Shown here in pieces: positions 7,480 through 17,700 of a stretch of 64,000 nt of DNA. The stretch is from Corallococcus sp. NCRR (lineage in GTDB: Bacteria; Myxococcota; Myxococcia; Myxococcales; Myxococcaceae): assembly GCF_026965535.1 (NCBI RefSeq), contig NZ_CP114039.1, positions 9,345,461-9,409,460 of the forward strand, in the 5' to 3' direction. Each line of letters opens with the position of its first letter. Position 1 is the first letter of the stretch. The notes below the pieces were generated by a model. It was given only the letters and a program-made list of their open reading frames with translations. It was not told the DNA's origin and did not search any database. Made by a program: the position numbers and the translations under genes.

Positions 7480-9678
7480 TCAGAGCTGGGCGGACACCAG
7501 CCGGGCGTAGGCCCCGCCCTCCTGCACGAGCGTCTCATGGCGCCCCTGCTCGACGACGCGCCCGTTCTCCATCACCAGGATGAGGTCCGCCTTGCGGATG
7601 GTGCTCAGCCGGTGCGCGATGACGATGCGCGTGCAGTGGAGCGAAGCCAGCGCGTCCTGGACCTGGTGCTCGGTGACGGAGTCCAGGGCGCTCGTCGCTT
7701 CATCCAGGAGGAGGATCTTCGGATCGCGGACCAGGGCACGGGCCAGGGCCAGCCGCTGGCGCTGCCCTCCGGACAGGGACATTCCCCGGTCCGCCAGCGG
7801 CGTGTCGTACTGGAGCGGCATGGCCAGGATCTCATCGTGGATCTGCGCCTGCTTCGCCGCGCTCACGATGCGCTCCGGGGGCGCCGCGGGGTCCCCGAGC
7901 GCGATGTTCGCGCGCAGCGTCGCCCCGAAGAAGGAGGGCTCCTGCAGGACGATGCCCACCTGCTCCCGCACCGCGCTCAGGGACAGCTGCTCCAGGTCGA
8001 CCCCGTCGTAGAGCACGCGCCCGCCCGTGGGCAGGTAGAGCCCCAGGAGCAGGTTCGCGAGCGTGCTCTTCCCCGCGCCGGAGCGCCCCACGATGGCCAC
8101 CAGCTGCCCGGGCTCGATGCGCACGGACACGTCCTGGACGATCATCGGCGCCAGGGGCCCGAAGCGGAACGAGACGCGCTCCATCTCAATCCGCCCCTGC
8201 AGCTGCGCGCTCGCCTCCGGCCGCGCCGGGTCGCGCTCCACGGGCGTGTCCAGCACGTCGTCGATGCGCTCGATGTAGCTGCCCACCAACTGCAGCTGCC
8301 CCAGGGTGGTCACCAGGTTCGCCAGGGGCGTGAGCAGGGCCACGGCCAGCGCGTTGAGGCTCAGCATCGTCCCCAGGCTCATCCGCCCCTCCAGGACCTG
8401 GAGCGCGCCCAGGCAGAGCAGCAGCAGCGGCGCGCTCAGCTTCAGCGTGCCGGAGAGCGCGTCCACCCAGGCGGTCAGCCGGCCCCGGGCCAGGGAGACG
8501 TTGAGCACATCCACGAAGAGGCTGGAGTAGTGCTGCACGGCGCGGTGCTCCGCGCCAAAGGCCTTCAGGGTCTGCATCCCCGTCAGCATTTCAATCTGGT
8601 AGCTCTGGTTGCGCGCCTCCAGCTCCAGGTTGCGCGCGAGCAGGCTGCGCTGCTGGCGCCGGGACACCTCGAACACCAGCACCTGCGACGCGCCCAGGGC
8701 GCCCACCAGGAGGGCCGTGCCCGGGCTCGCCACGGTCAGGATGACGAAGTAGAGCACCACCAGCAGGCCATCCAGCAGCGTGGACACGAGGCTGGAGGAG
8801 AGCACCTCTCGCACGGTGGCGGTGACGTTGAGGCGCGCCATCAGGTCGCCCGCGGCGCGCACCTGGAAGAAGGGGTACGCCAGCGACACCAGGTGCTCGA
8901 GGAAGCCGAGCGTCATGTCGGAGTCCACCCGCGTGCGCAGCTCCAGCAGCAGGTGGCTTCGCACCAGCGAGGTCAGCAGGTGGAAGCACACCAGCGCGCC
9001 CAGGCCCACGCCCAGGACCAGCAGCAGGTGGTAGTCGCCCCGGGGCACGACGCGGTCCACCACCAGGCCCGTCAAGAGGGGGATGGAGAGCGTCAGCACC
9101 TGCAACATCAACGACAGGACGAACACCCGCGTGAGCGTCTGGGATTGGCGCGCGAACTTCTCCACGTAGCGCGACCTGCGCCTGGGTCTGCCTGGAGCCC
9201 GCACGAAGCCCTCGCCGGGCTCGAAGAGCAGCGCCACGCCGGTGAAGAACTGCCGGAACTGCTCCATGGACACGAAGCGGCGGCCCTGTGCCGGATCGAC
9301 GATGTGCACGCCGTCGTGGGCCCACCGCTCCAGGACGACGTAGTGGGTGAACTTCCAGTGGAGGACCGACGCCTCGGGCAGGAAGGGCACGCCGTCCAGG
9401 TCCACGGAGACGCCCCGCCCCCTCAGACCGAAGGCGCGTCCCGCCGTCAGCAGGTGCGCCGCCGCGAGCCCATCCTGGGCGGTCCCCATCACGCGCCGCA
9501 GCTCGTCCAGGCCCACGCCCCGTCCGTGGAAGCCCAGCACCATGGCCAGACAGGCGAGGCCGCACTCCGCGGGCGTCATCTGCCGCACTTCCGGGATGCG
9601 CTGTCCGCGCGCCGCCGCCTGGAGCCTCCGCAGCGCGGGGAAGCGATCCACGAGCCCCCGTCCGGATTCATCCGCCAT
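7480..9678 (-). CDS. C39 peptidase-containing ABC exporter (LanT/bacteriocin type)
   Basis: A 732-residue fusion of peptidase, membrane and ATPase domains. The N-terminal C39 domain has Cys39 (AECGLAC), His112 (THYVVL) and Asp128 (HIVDPA), the residues that cleave leader peptides after Gly-Gly. Several membrane helices occupy about 185-460. The ATPase has Walker A GRSGAGKST (531-539), signature LSGGQRQR (635-642) and Walker B ILLLDE (655-660). It should remove the leader and export a modified peptide across the inner membrane. The only double-glycine precursor seen here is LanA at 14444, so that is the probable substrate. Its start overlaps the upstream HlyD gene by 11 bases, indicating translational coupling. 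Confidence 0.93.
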   Translation of the reverse strand: MADESGRGLVDRFPALRRLQAAARGQRIPEVRQMTPAECGLACLAMVLGFHGRGVGLDELRRVMGTAQDGLAAAHLLTAGRAFGLRGRGVSVDLDGVPFLPEASVLHWKFTHYVVLERWAHDGVHIVDPAQGRRFVSMEQFRQFFTGVALLFEPGEGFVRAPGRPRRRSRYVEKFARQSQTLTRVFVLSLMLQVLTLSIPLLTGLVVDRVVPRGDYHLLLVLGVGLGALVCFHLLTSLVRSHLLLELRTRVDSDMTLGFLEHLVSLAYPFFQVRAAGDLMARLNVTATVREVLSSSLVSTLLDGLLVVLYFVILTVASPGTALLVGALGASQVLVFEVSRRQQRSLLARNLELEARNQSYQIEMLTGMQTLKAFGAEHRAVQHYSSLFVDVLNVSLARGRLTAWVDALSGTLKLSAPLLLLCLGALQVLEGRMSLGTMLSLNALAVALLTPLANLVTTLGQLQLVGSYIERIDDVLDTPVERDPARPEASAQLQGRIEMERVSFRFGPLAPMIVQDVSVRIEPGQLVAIVGRSGAGKSTLANLLLGLYLPTGGRVLYDGVDLEQLSLSAVREQVGIVLQEPSFFGATLRANIALGDPAAPPERIVSAAKQAQIHDEILAMPLQYDTPLADRGMSLSGGQRQRLALARALVRDPKILLLDEATSALDSVTEHQVQDALASLHCTRIVIAHRLSTIRKADLILVMENGRVVEQGRHETLVQEGGAYARLVSAQL

Positions 9679-10615
9679 GGGGGAGCAGCTCCTTCAGTCC
9701 GGGGACGAGCGTGAGCAGGATGCTCTCCGACTTCACCCGCGCCTCCGCCCGCGCCGGCATGCCGTCGTAGTAGTTGAAGGTCCGGCCCTCGCGGACGAAC
9801 GTCCGCAGCGGCAGCCGCGCGCGCACGAGCACCAGCGCCCCCTCCAAGGGGATGGCGTCCCCCAGCTCCGAGCCCAGGTAGCGCCGCGCCTCTCCGGGCC
9901 CGATGATCTGATCACCCACGGACTCGATGACGAGGTCGCGGTACTCGTAGGCGAAGCCCTGCAGCTCCAGGCGCAGGTCCATGCCCGGCACGAGCAGCGG
10001 CCGGTACTGCCCCGGCAGGAAGCCCAGCACCACCACCGTCGCGTCGTCCCCCAGGAGCGACAGCGCGCGCGTGCCGGAGGGGATGTACTGGCCGGGCTGC
10101 AACCGCAGGTCCCCGACGACGCCCGCGTGCGGTGCGCGCAGCGTCCGCTCCTCCAGCCGGGCCTGGGCCAGCTCGCGCTCGGCCCGGAGGCCCGTGAGCG
10201 CCTGGCGCGCCCCTTCGTCCGAGGGGTCGCGCAGGTAGCGGACGAGCTGCAGCTCGAACTCGCGGGAGATGCGCGCCAGGGTCCCCTGCTCCTGTTCGGA
10301 CGCGAAGTGCACCAGCGGCTCGCCCGCGACGACGCGCTGGCCGGGCTGCACGTCCACGGTCAGCACCACGCCGGAGAACGCGACCGTCAGGTCCGTCTTG
10401 CCCTCCACGCGGATGAGCGCGGGGCCCGCCGCGTATTCGAAGAGCGTGCCCACGCAGAAGAAGAGCAGCGAACAGGCCAGCGCGCCCACCAGCACCCAGT
10501 AGGCCCACCGGGTCCACGCGGGGCTGATCCGCAAGAGGTCGCCGCCGGACTCCGCGTGGGCCCGCTCCCGGTACTCCAGCGCCTCCTTGCGATACGGGCT
10601 CGGCCTGGACGTCAT
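9668..10615 (-). CDS. HlyD-family adaptor protein of the peptide exporter, 315 aa
   Basis: A periplasmic adaptor with one N-terminal membrane helix (about 35-62, WAYWVLVGALACSLLFF). It has split lipoyl-like halves (VDVQPGQRVVAGEPL and APHAGVVGDLRLQPGQYI) around a coiled region. Such proteins bridge an inner-membrane ABC exporter to an outer-membrane channel. It overlaps the upstream adaptor gene by 4 bases (ATGA at 10612-10615) and the exporter gene by 11. No outer-membrane TolC-like gene is present nearby, so a remote one is probably shared. Confidence 0.85.
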   Translation of the reverse strand: MTSRPSPYRKEALEYRERAHAESGGDLLRISPAWTRWAYWVLVGALACSLLFFCVGTLFEYAAGPALIRVEGKTDLTVAFSGVVLTVDVQPGQRVVAGEPLVHFASEQEQGTLARISREFELQLVRYLRDPSDEGARQALTGLRAERELAQARLEERTLRAPHAGVVGDLRLQPGQYIPSGTRALSLLGDDATVVVLGFLPGQYRPLLVPGMDLRLELQGFAYEYRDLVIESVGDQIIGPGEARRYLGSELGDAIPLEGALVLVRARLPLRTFVREGRTFNYYDGMPARAEARVKSESILLTLVPGLKELLPHGG

Positions 10616-11553
10616 GGCGTGACCGCCTGGGAAGCGGCGTCCTTCTGGACGAACACCCGCACCACGACGCCCGAGGGCACCGGCCCATGCCCCTCCCGGG
10701 GCACGCTCGCGATGGCGAGGACCATGCGCGAGGCGGCGTCCACCTCCGGCGCAAGGTTCTCCACCCGCCCATCCAGGACCTGCCCCAGGGATGGCACCTC
10801 CACGGACAGCCGCGTGCCCACCGGGAGGCTCGCCGCCTGGTCCTCCGGAATGGCGAAGCGCACCTGCTGCGCCCCGGAGCGGATGAGGTGGAAGACGGCG
10901 CGGCCGGGGGCCACCATCGCGCCGGTGTCGAGGTAGCGGTTCGCCACCTGCCCGTCGAAGGGCGCGAGCACGGAGGCATCGGAGATCCGCTGGGCCATCT
11001 GCGCCACGCGCGCCTTGCGCTCCGCCACCATCGCCTCCGCCGCGCGCAGGCGGGCCACGGCGGTCTGCTCCTGGAAGCGCGCGGTGGCCAGCTCCTCTTC
11101 GGAGAGGGCGCCCAGGGCGCGCTGCTTCGGATCGGAGCGGCGCTGGAGCCGCTCCTGCATCTCCGTGAGCGCGATGGAGGCGATGTGCTGTTCCGCCTCC
11201 CCTGCTTGGAGCGACGCCTGCGCCACCGCCAGCTCGCGCTGAAGGGCCCGCGTGTCCAACTGGGCGAGGACCGCGCCCTGGCGCACGGTGTCCCCGACCT
11301 GCGCGTTCATCCGCTCGAGGGTGCCTTCCATCCGGGCGGCGACGTCCACGCTGCCGCTGGCGACGATGACGCCCAGGAAGCCCTCACGCGGTGACGCCGG
11401 CTGCGTCACACGGGGTGCGAGCTCCCGCGAGGCAGCCACTCCCGGCCGGGCCACGACCGAAGCGCCACGGCCGCCGTGCCACCGGATGAGCAGGAGCGCC
11501 CCCAGGAAGACCAGGGCGACGACGCCCATCATCCATATCGTGCGTCGTGACAT
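10612..11553 (-). CDS. HlyD/RND-type periplasmic adaptor, 313 aa
   Basis: A second adaptor protein, first gene of the three-gene export operon. Residues 1-24 form a signal anchor (MMGVVALVFLGALLLI). The first lipoyl half is GSVDVAARMEGTLERMNAQVGDTVRQG, shortened here to its V-G-D-x-V-x-x-G core. It is followed by a long helical hairpin (about 90-180) and the second half APFDGQVANRYLDTG. The layout resembles MFP subunits of efflux systems. The ATG at 11553 was chosen because residues upstream of it in frame are proline/arginine-rich and show no signal. Two adaptors for one exporter is unusual; they may form a mixed ring or serve different steps. Confidence 0.83.
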   Translation of the reverse strand: MSRRTIWMMGVVALVFLGALLLIRWHGGRGASVVARPGVAASRELAPRVTQPASPREGFLGVIVASGSVDVAARMEGTLERMNAQVGDTVRQGAVLAQLDTRALQRELAVAQASLQAGEAEQHIASIALTEMQERLQRRSDPKQRALGALSEEELATARFQEQTAVARLRAAEAMVAERKARVAQMAQRISDASVLAPFDGQVANRYLDTGAMVAPGRAVFHLIRSGAQQVRFAIPEDQAASLPVGTRLSVEVPSLGQVLDGRVENLAPEVDAASRMVLAIASVPREGHGPVPSGVVVRVFVQKDAASQAVTP

Positions 11554-11796
11554 CAGACGGAAGTCATGCGGGGGGCGGCTCGCACGGGCTCCAGGGGGCA
11601 GGTCGAAGGAAGGTGAGGCGAGGCGAGGCGAAACCAGTGTCTCATTGTACTTCGGCGGGCCGCGACGCCACTTTCCATCTCCAGGTGACGGGCGGCCAGG
11701 AGCCGGGCCAGCGCCCTCCTCCTCACCCGCGAGCCCATTTCTCCTATGTTTCAGCGCGCATCCCCGCTCCCCACACCCCGACCCCAGGTCCGCCCC

Positions 11797-12684
11797 ATGC
11801 TCCGCCCCCGCCTCGCAGCCCTTGCCCTGCTCCCGCTCGTCTCCGCCTGCTCCGACCCTGAGTGCACGGACACGGCGGACTGCGCGTCCCGGGGCCCCGA
11901 CATCGTCTGCGCTGAAGAACGCTGTGTTCAGGCCTCCGCGCCGGACGCGGGGACAGGGGACGCAGGCACGGGTGACCCGGGCATGGACGCCAGCACTCCG
12001 GACGCGGGGACCGAGGACGCGGGCTCCGGCGACGCGGGCTCCCCGGATGCGGGGGAGCCTCCGCCGGAGGCCTCGCTCCGCATCACCGAGATCAACCCTG
12101 ACGCTCCGCAGGACCTCATCGAGTTGGTGGCCGTCTCCGGCGGGACGCTGACCGGCATCTCCCTCCAGGAGCTCACCAACTCCGAGTTCGCCTTCACCTT
12201 CCCCCAGGGCTACACGGTGGAGACGGGCGCCGTGCTGGTGCTGCACCTCGGCGGGACCTGCACGGACGCTCCCGGCAACCCGGCCTCCTGTGGACAGACC
12301 CAGCCCTTCAGCGCCAGTGGCTGGGACTTCAGCATGCCTGGCACGCTGAGCTACTCCGGCAAGGTGTTCGAGCTGCTGTCGTCGAAGGGCGTGCCCGTCG
12401 ATGGCGTTCCCTTCGTCCGGGCCTCCGGGGAGATGCCCGCCAGCGTCGTCACCGCCGTCCAGCGCCTGCAGGCGGACCGCGTCTGGGATGCCACGCCCTG
12501 CATCCACGACATGACCACCGGGTTCGCGAAAGACCGCTACTGCCGCAACATCGCCGCGGACTGGTCCGGCCTCAATAATGCGAGCTCCAGCGTCATGCGC
12601 ATCAATGGCACCGCGCCGCTGACGACCCCGGGAACCCAGACGCAATGGAGCGGACCGCTTCCCACGCGCTGGGGCACCTATTGA
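11797..12684 (+). CDS. Lipoprotein with Asp-Ala-Gly linker and lamin-tail-like domain
   Basis: A 295-residue lipoprotein (signal ending LPLVSACSD) with a short cysteine-rich segment and a linker of DAG repeats (about 50-88). This is a common design for myxobacterial surface proteins. The C-terminal domain begins ITEINPDAPQDLIELVAVSGGTL and resembles a lamin-tail domain (Ig-like fold), a putative binding module. The ATG at 11797 gives a normal lipoprotein signal; the upstream ATG at 11746 does not. It is divergent from the export operon and convergent with the pseudouridine synthase. A direct role in lanthipeptide production is not indicated. Confidence 0.75.
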   Translation: MLRPRLAALALLPLVSACSDPECTDTADCASRGPDIVCAEERCVQASAPDAGTGDAGTGDPGMDASTPDAGTEDAGSGDAGSPDAGEPPPEASLRITEINPDAPQDLIELVAVSGGTLTGISLQELTNSEFAFTFPQGYTVETGAVLVLHLGGTCTDAPGNPASCGQTQPFSASGWDFSMPGTLSYSGKVFELLSSKGVPVDGVPFVRASGEMPASVVTAVQRLQADRVWDATPCIHDMTTGFAKDRYCRNIAADWSGLNNASSSVMRINGTAPLTTPGTQTQWSGPLPTRWGTY

Positions 12685-12702
12685 TGCCATTGCGTGTGGG
12701 GC

Positions 12703-13632
12703 TCAGCCCTCCGACGCCAGCCTCAACCCGGCCGGAGGAGGGGCGTGCAGCCGCACGCGCTCTCCCGTGAGCGGATGCGTGAACACGAGCGTCTCCGCGT
12801 GGAGCAGGTAGCCGCCATCTCCGGGCAGGCCGGGGTCCCGCTCGCGAGGAAGACCTCCCGAGGAGAACATCGGATCTCCCGTGAGCGGATGGCCGATGAA
12901 CGCCAGGTGGATGCGGATCTGCTCGGGGCGGCCCGTGTGGATGCGCACCTCGAAGAGGGTCTGCCCGTCACGCCGCTCCAGGACCTCCGCGTGGCTGTGT
13001 GACGGCTTGCCGTTCTCGGTCGCCCCGTGCACCGACCCCAGCAAGGGGTGGGGCACCAGCCCGATGCGCGCGTGGATGTCATAGGACGCCTGCACCGCGA
13101 CCCCGTCCGAGAGCGCCCGGTAGCGCTTCTCCACGTCGCCCTCGCGCCAGTCGCGCAGGAGCTTCGCGGCGGCTTCATGCGTGCGCGAGAAGAGCACCAG
13201 CCCGGAGGTCGCCCGCCCCAGCCGGTGCAGGGCGGAGGCCTCCGGCCAGCGCAGCCGCACGAGCGAGAGCAGCGTGCTCTTGAGGAAGCCTCCAGAGGGC
13301 AGCGTCGGCAGTCCGCTCGGCTTGATGACCGCGAGCAGCGAAGCGTCCTCGTACACCAGCTCGAAGCTGTCGGGCGCCTGCGGTTCCCGCCAGGGCGGCC
13401 GGTGCCAGCAGAGCTCCTGGTGGGCCCGCAGCACCTCGTCGCCAGTCGCGATGACGCCGTCCAGCCGCACCTCGCCGCGCGCGAAGCGTGCACGCCACTC
13501 CTCTTCGGTGGAGTGCCGGTACGCGCCTGCCAGCCAGGCGAGCGCGGTGCGCCCCACGGCGGCGGCGCCAATCCGTTCGCGGTACACGTAGCCGTCATTC
13601 AGGCCGGCGGAGTCATCAGGCGGAAACGTCAC
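12703..13632 (-). CDS. RluA-family pseudouridine synthase with altered catalytic motif
   Basis: A 309-residue cytoplasmic protein with an S4-like N-terminus and an RluA-type core. Members isomerise uridine to pseudouridine in rRNA or tRNA using the Asp of H-R-L-D-x-x-T-S-G. Here the motif reads HRLGRATSG (136-144) with Gly139 encoded by GGG at the Asp position. The rest of the core ([45 protein letters not shown] in parts) looks intact. Either another acidic residue substitutes, or this is a subfamily with changed chemistry or RNA-binding only. It lies between the two halves of the lanthipeptide locus. Confidence 0.85.
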   Translation of the reverse strand: MTFPPDDSAGLNDGYVYRERIGAAAVGRTALAWLAGAYRHSTEEEWRARFARGEVRLDGVIATGDEVLRAHQELCWHRPPWREPQAPDSFELVYEDASLLAVIKPSGLPTLPSGGFLKSTLLSLVRLRWPEASALHRLGRATSGLVLFSRTHEAAAKLLRDWREGDVEKRYRALSDGVAVQASYDIHARIGLVPHPLLGSVHGATENGKPSHSHAEVLERRDGQTLFEVRIHTGRPEQIRIHLAFIGHPLTGDPMFSSGGLPRERDPGLPGDGGYLLHAETLVFTHPLTGERVRLHAPPPAGLRLASEG

Positions 13633-13693
13633 CCGTGTACTCTACGTCAGAGAGCGAAGCTCCACGCCCGTGCTCATTTCCCAAGGAGGACCG

Positions 13694-14257
13694 ATGTCGC
13701 CGCGTCATCTCGCGCCGTGGTTGTTGCTGGTGGCCCTTGTCACAGCCTGCGCATCGTCCCCGTCGGTGGAGCAGCGCAGGCAGCCGCCGCCCAGAGTCCT
13801 CTTCGAGTCGCCCCTCGCGTTGCTGCTCGAGCACTATCAGGAGCTGGGGCTGAGCACGGACCAGCTGATCAAGATCGGCCAGCGGGACGAAGCGCTGGCC
13901 GTGACCAACAGGCCCCTGCGCGAAGAGCTGCGGGCAATCTGGACTCCTCCGATGGGGGGCAATCCGCCGCCGGGAGCCATGCCTGTCAGGGTTGGCCCCG
14001 CGGGCCGGGGAGGCCGGCCTGCGTACAGGCCTCCGGCCCAGCCTCCCGCCCCCTTGAACGAGGAGCAGCTGAAGCGGCAACAGCTCCTGCTCCAGGCGAT
14101 GGAGGACAACGAGACGGCGGCGTACCGCGAGATCGAAGCGCTCCTGGAGGAGCCGCAGAAGGAGAAGGCGCGAGCGCTGGTCGACAAGCAGCGTGAGGAG
14201 CGGGCTCGCGCACGTGAGTCGATGCACAAGCCGCCCGAAGCCCCACCCGAGGAGTAG
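13694..14257 (+). CDS. Small Spy/CpxP-like lipoprotein, 187 aa
   Basis: A secreted lipoprotein (ALVTACASS) preceded by an excellent AAGGAGG site. The middle has a proline/glycine-rich linker (PPMGGNPPPG, RPPAQPPAP). The C-terminal 60 residues are helical and charged (LNEEQLKRQQLLLQAMEDNE, EALLEEPQKEKARALVDKQREE), recalling LTxxQ-type periplasmic chaperones or metal sensors of the Spy/CpxP group. The match is one of composition and pattern only. It precedes lanA by 187 bases on the same strand. Co-transcription is possible but not shown. Confidence 0.65.
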   Translation: MSPRHLAPWLLLVALVTACASSPSVEQRRQPPPRVLFESPLALLLEHYQELGLSTDQLIKIGQRDEALAVTNRPLREELRAIWTPPMGGNPPPGAMPVRVGPAGRGGRPAYRPPAQPPAPLNEEQLKRQQLLLQAMEDNETAAYREIEALLEEPQKEKARALVDKQREERARARESMHKPPEAPPEE

Positions 14258-14443
14258 TCCCGGAGGGCCTTTCGCGCGGGGCGTTTCACCACGCGTGATT
14301 TCCCTTCCACGAGCCAGGAGGAATGGGGTGCCCGCGACTCATACCGGAAACACCCGGTGATACATGAAAAGGCCGCGGACGTTTGTAGCAGCCGGAGTTC
14401 GCGGGCTAGCCTGGAAGGGCCGTCAAAAAGGAGGCGGCCCAAC

Positions 14444-14671
14444 ATGATGACCCCCGACCTGATCATCCGCGCCTGGAAGGACCCGTCGTTCCGCGAGAGC
14501 CTCACCGCCGAGCAGCGCGCCCAGCTGCCCGCGAACCCCTCCGGCGCGACGCTGAACGAGCTGAGCGAGACCGAGCTGATGGACGTCGTCGGCGGCCGGA
14601 TCGACATCGGCTTCACCGCCACCAACTCCTGTGAGTACATCTGCACCAACCTCACGTTCTCGATGTGCTGA
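14444..14671 (+). CDS. Class II lanthipeptide precursor (mersacidin/lichenicidin-type leader), 75 aa
   Basis: The leader shows the family pattern: DLIIRAWKDPSFRESL, the LPANPSG motif and an acidic ELSETELMDVVGG end. Cleavage is expected after Gly51. The 24-residue core has cysteines at 63, 67 and 75 and dehydratable Thr58, Thr60, Ser62, Thr68, Thr71 and Ser73. Up to three thioether rings could form, with the C-terminal residue itself a cysteine. The ATG at 14444 lies 9 bases after AAGGAGG; an ATG three bases later is possible. LanM is encoded 116 bases downstream. The product would be an exported ribosomal peptide, perhaps antibacterial or signalling. Confidence 0.93.
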   Translation: MMTPDLIIRAWKDPSFRESLTAEQRAQLPANPSGATLNELSETELMDVVGGRIDIGFTATNSCEYICTNLTFSMC

Positions 14672-14721
14672 TGGACGGTGTGTGACGGGCGGCTCCCACC
14701 GGAGTCGCTCCGTTCCACCCG

Positions 14722-14758
14722 AGGCGCGGGGGCTCCGGTCCTCGCGCCTGTCTTTTTT
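14722..14758 (+). terminator. Rho-independent terminator/attenuator between lanA and lanM
   Basis: A 10-bp stem (14722-14731 with 14740-14749, one G-U pair, 8-base loop) is followed by a run of six T (14753-14758). Placed between precursor and synthetase genes, it would let lanA transcript exceed lanM transcript, as is common in lanthipeptide clusters. Confidence 0.8.
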
Positions 14759-14787
14759 CCAGGTCCATACGGACGTGCAGGGCGCGC

Positions 14788-17700
14788 ATGAAAGAAGGCT
14801 CGAAGATGGGTGCGTGGGAGAAGGCTGCCTTCCTCCATGAGCGGGAGGCCACGGAAGAGGGCCCTTCCGCCCCGGCGATCCAGAAGGCCGAGTCGCGCCT
14901 CCAGGCGTGGCGGCGCAGCACGCTGGGAGACGAGGCGTCCTTCGACGAGCGGCTCCGCAGCGTGGGGCTGGACGCGGCGTCCTTCGTGCGCAGGCTCGCG
15001 AGTAGCACCCCGCGTCCGGAAGCACTGACCTGGCTGCCGCTCCTGGAAGAGGTGCTGTCGGATGGCGCGGCCGACGTCGCCCTCCCCTCCTCCGTGGATC
15101 CTGGTCCGCGGATGCGCGTGTCGTCCCTGACGCGCCGGTTCCTCCAACTGGGCTTGCGGCGGCTGCGGGCCGGCGTGGATGCGCTGTCCGCCCGGACCGG
15201 CCTGGCCGCCGACGCGTTGCTGGATGCGCGCGCTGAAGCCTGGCTCGTGGACGCGCTGGAGCAGCGGCTGATGCAGACCGCGACCCGGTCGCTGGTGCTG
15301 GAGCTCAACGTGGCCCGGCTGCGCGGAGAGCTGCAGGGTGAAACACCCCAGGCGCGCTTCGAGCACTTCGCCCTGCACCACCTGGAGACCCCGGGCCGGC
15401 TCGCCGCGTTCCTGGAGGAGTACCCGGTGCTGGCGCGGCTCCTGGTGACGTCGCTGGAGCGCTGGATCCAGACGAGCCTGGAGCTGCTGACGCACCTGGC
15501 GGAGGACCGGGAGTCCCTGGTGGCCGTGCTCGGCGCGGGGGTGGATCCAGGGCCGCTCGTGGAGGCGCGCACCGGCGCGGGGGATTCGCACCGCGAGGGC
15601 CGCAGCGTGGCGCTGCTGACCTTCCGCTCCGGTCTACGGGTCGTCTACAAGCCGCGGTCGCTGGAGATCGAGGCGCGCTACCAGGACCTGCTGGAGCAGT
15701 TGGAGCGCTGGGGCCTGCGCCATCCGCACCGCCGGCTGAAGGTGCTGACGCGCGCGACCCACGGCTGGGTGGAGCACGTCGAGACCGGCGGATGCGACGA
15801 CCGCGACGCCGTGGCGCGCTTCTACTGGCGGCAGGGCAGCCAACTGGCTCTGCTGTATCTGCTGCGCGGCGTGGACCTCCACTCCGGCAACCTCCTCGCC
15901 GCCGGGGAGTTCCCCGTGCTGGTGGACCTGGAGGGGCTCTTCCATCAGCTGCCCCCACCCCGCGCCGACGACACGGCGGCGTCCCGTGCCGCGCGCTTCC
16001 TGGAGCGGTCGGTGATCAGCAGCGGCCTGCTGCCCACGCTCATGTTCGGCAGGGAGGGCCGGGCCGGCGTGGAGCTGAGTGGCCTGGGCGGCGAGGCCGG
16101 CCAGCTCTTCCCGCACGCGGCGCCCATGCTGGAGGACCGCGCCCGGGACACCCTGCACGTCGTCCGCAAACAGCCGGCCACCGCGGGGGCCCACAACCGC
16201 CCGCTGCTGGAGGGCCGGCCCGTGGACGTCACGGAGTTCGGGCCGTGCATCGAAGAGGGCTTCCAGGAGACATACGGGCTGCTGCTCCAGCATCGCGGGG
16301 AAGTGGCGCGGAGGCTCGAGGGGTTCCGGGACGTGGAGGTGCGCCACATCGCCCGGGCGACGATGCGCTACGGCTTCCTCCTCCAGGAGGGCCTGCACCC
16401 GGACTTCCTGCGCGACGCGCTCGACCGGGACCAGTTGCTCGACAAGCTGTGGGCGGAGGTCCGCGTGCGCCCCGCGCTGGCGCGGCTGACGCCCTCCGAG
16501 CACGAGGACCTCCGGCTGGGAGACGTGCCTGTCTTCACCGCGCGGCCGGGTTCCCGCCACGTCTGGGACAGCCGGGGGCTCTGCATCCCGGATCATCTGC
16601 CGAGCGCCGGCCTGGAGGGCTCGCGCCAGTTGCTCGCGGACATGGGCCCCGAGGACTGCGCCGACCAGGTGGCGCTGATCCGCCAGTCGCTGGTGACGCT
16701 CGAACGCGAGCGGGAGCCCGTGGCGCCCCGCGTGTCGGGGTCCGCCGGGGATGCCCTGCCCCCGCCCGCCACGCCCGAGGCGTGCCTGGCCGGCGCGATT
16801 CAATTGGGCGAACTGCTGGCGGCCCGCGCCATCCATGGGGCCCACGACGTGGGCTGGATTGGCGTGGGCCTCCAGGACCTGGAGCGCCGTCGCTGGGGGC
16901 TCTCTCCCCTGCGCACGGACCTCTTCGACGGCGTGGGAGGCGTGGCGCTCTTCCTCGGCTACCTGGCGGCGGTGACCGGCCGCGAGGACTTCGCGGTGCT
17001 GGCGCGCAGGGCGGCGGTGCCGGTGCGCGAGCAGTGGCGCGCGCCCGAGTCCCAGGACCCCTCCGGCGTGGGAGCGTTCGCGGGACGCGCCGCGAACGTC
17101 TACGTCCTCGGCCACCTCGCCGTGGCGCTGGACGACACCGAACTGCTGGACGAAGTCCACGCGGGCCTGGCCTCGCTGGAGGCGAAGATCGACGCGGACA
17201 CGGCGCTGGACCTGGTCGCGGGCGTCGCGGGGACCGCGCTGGTGCTGATGCGGCTCCACCAGCAGACCGGCAGCGCGGAGGCGCTCCGTCTGGCGCGCAA
17301 GTGCGGCGAGCGGATGCTCCAGACGGCGAGCGACACCGGGCACGGTGGACGCGCCTGGGTGGTGCCCGCCGCCGGGCGCGCGCTCACGGGCCTGGCCCAC
17401 GGCGCGGCCGGCCTGGTCTGGGCGCTGCTGGAGCTGGCCACGCTCACCGGCGACGAGCGCTACCGGGAGGCCGCGCGCCAGGGATTGGCCTTCGAGCGGG
17501 CCCTGTTCGTCCCGGAGCGCGGCAACTGGAAGGATCTGCGCACGTCGAAGGAAGGCGAGCCGCTGGTGCCCGGCGGCTTCATGACGGCCTGGTGCAACGG
17601 GGCCGCGGGCGGAGTCCTGGCCCGGCTGCTGTCGCTGCGCCACCTGGACGATTCGCGGCTGCGTGACGAGGTCGTCGCGGGGCTCGCCACCGTGCAGCGC

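Noticed and set aside
11554..12690. Very long N-terminal extension of the first HlyD adaptor on the minus strand
   Set aside because: It is the antisense of the lamin-tail lipoprotein gene, Gly/Arg/Val-rich and without any adaptor features.
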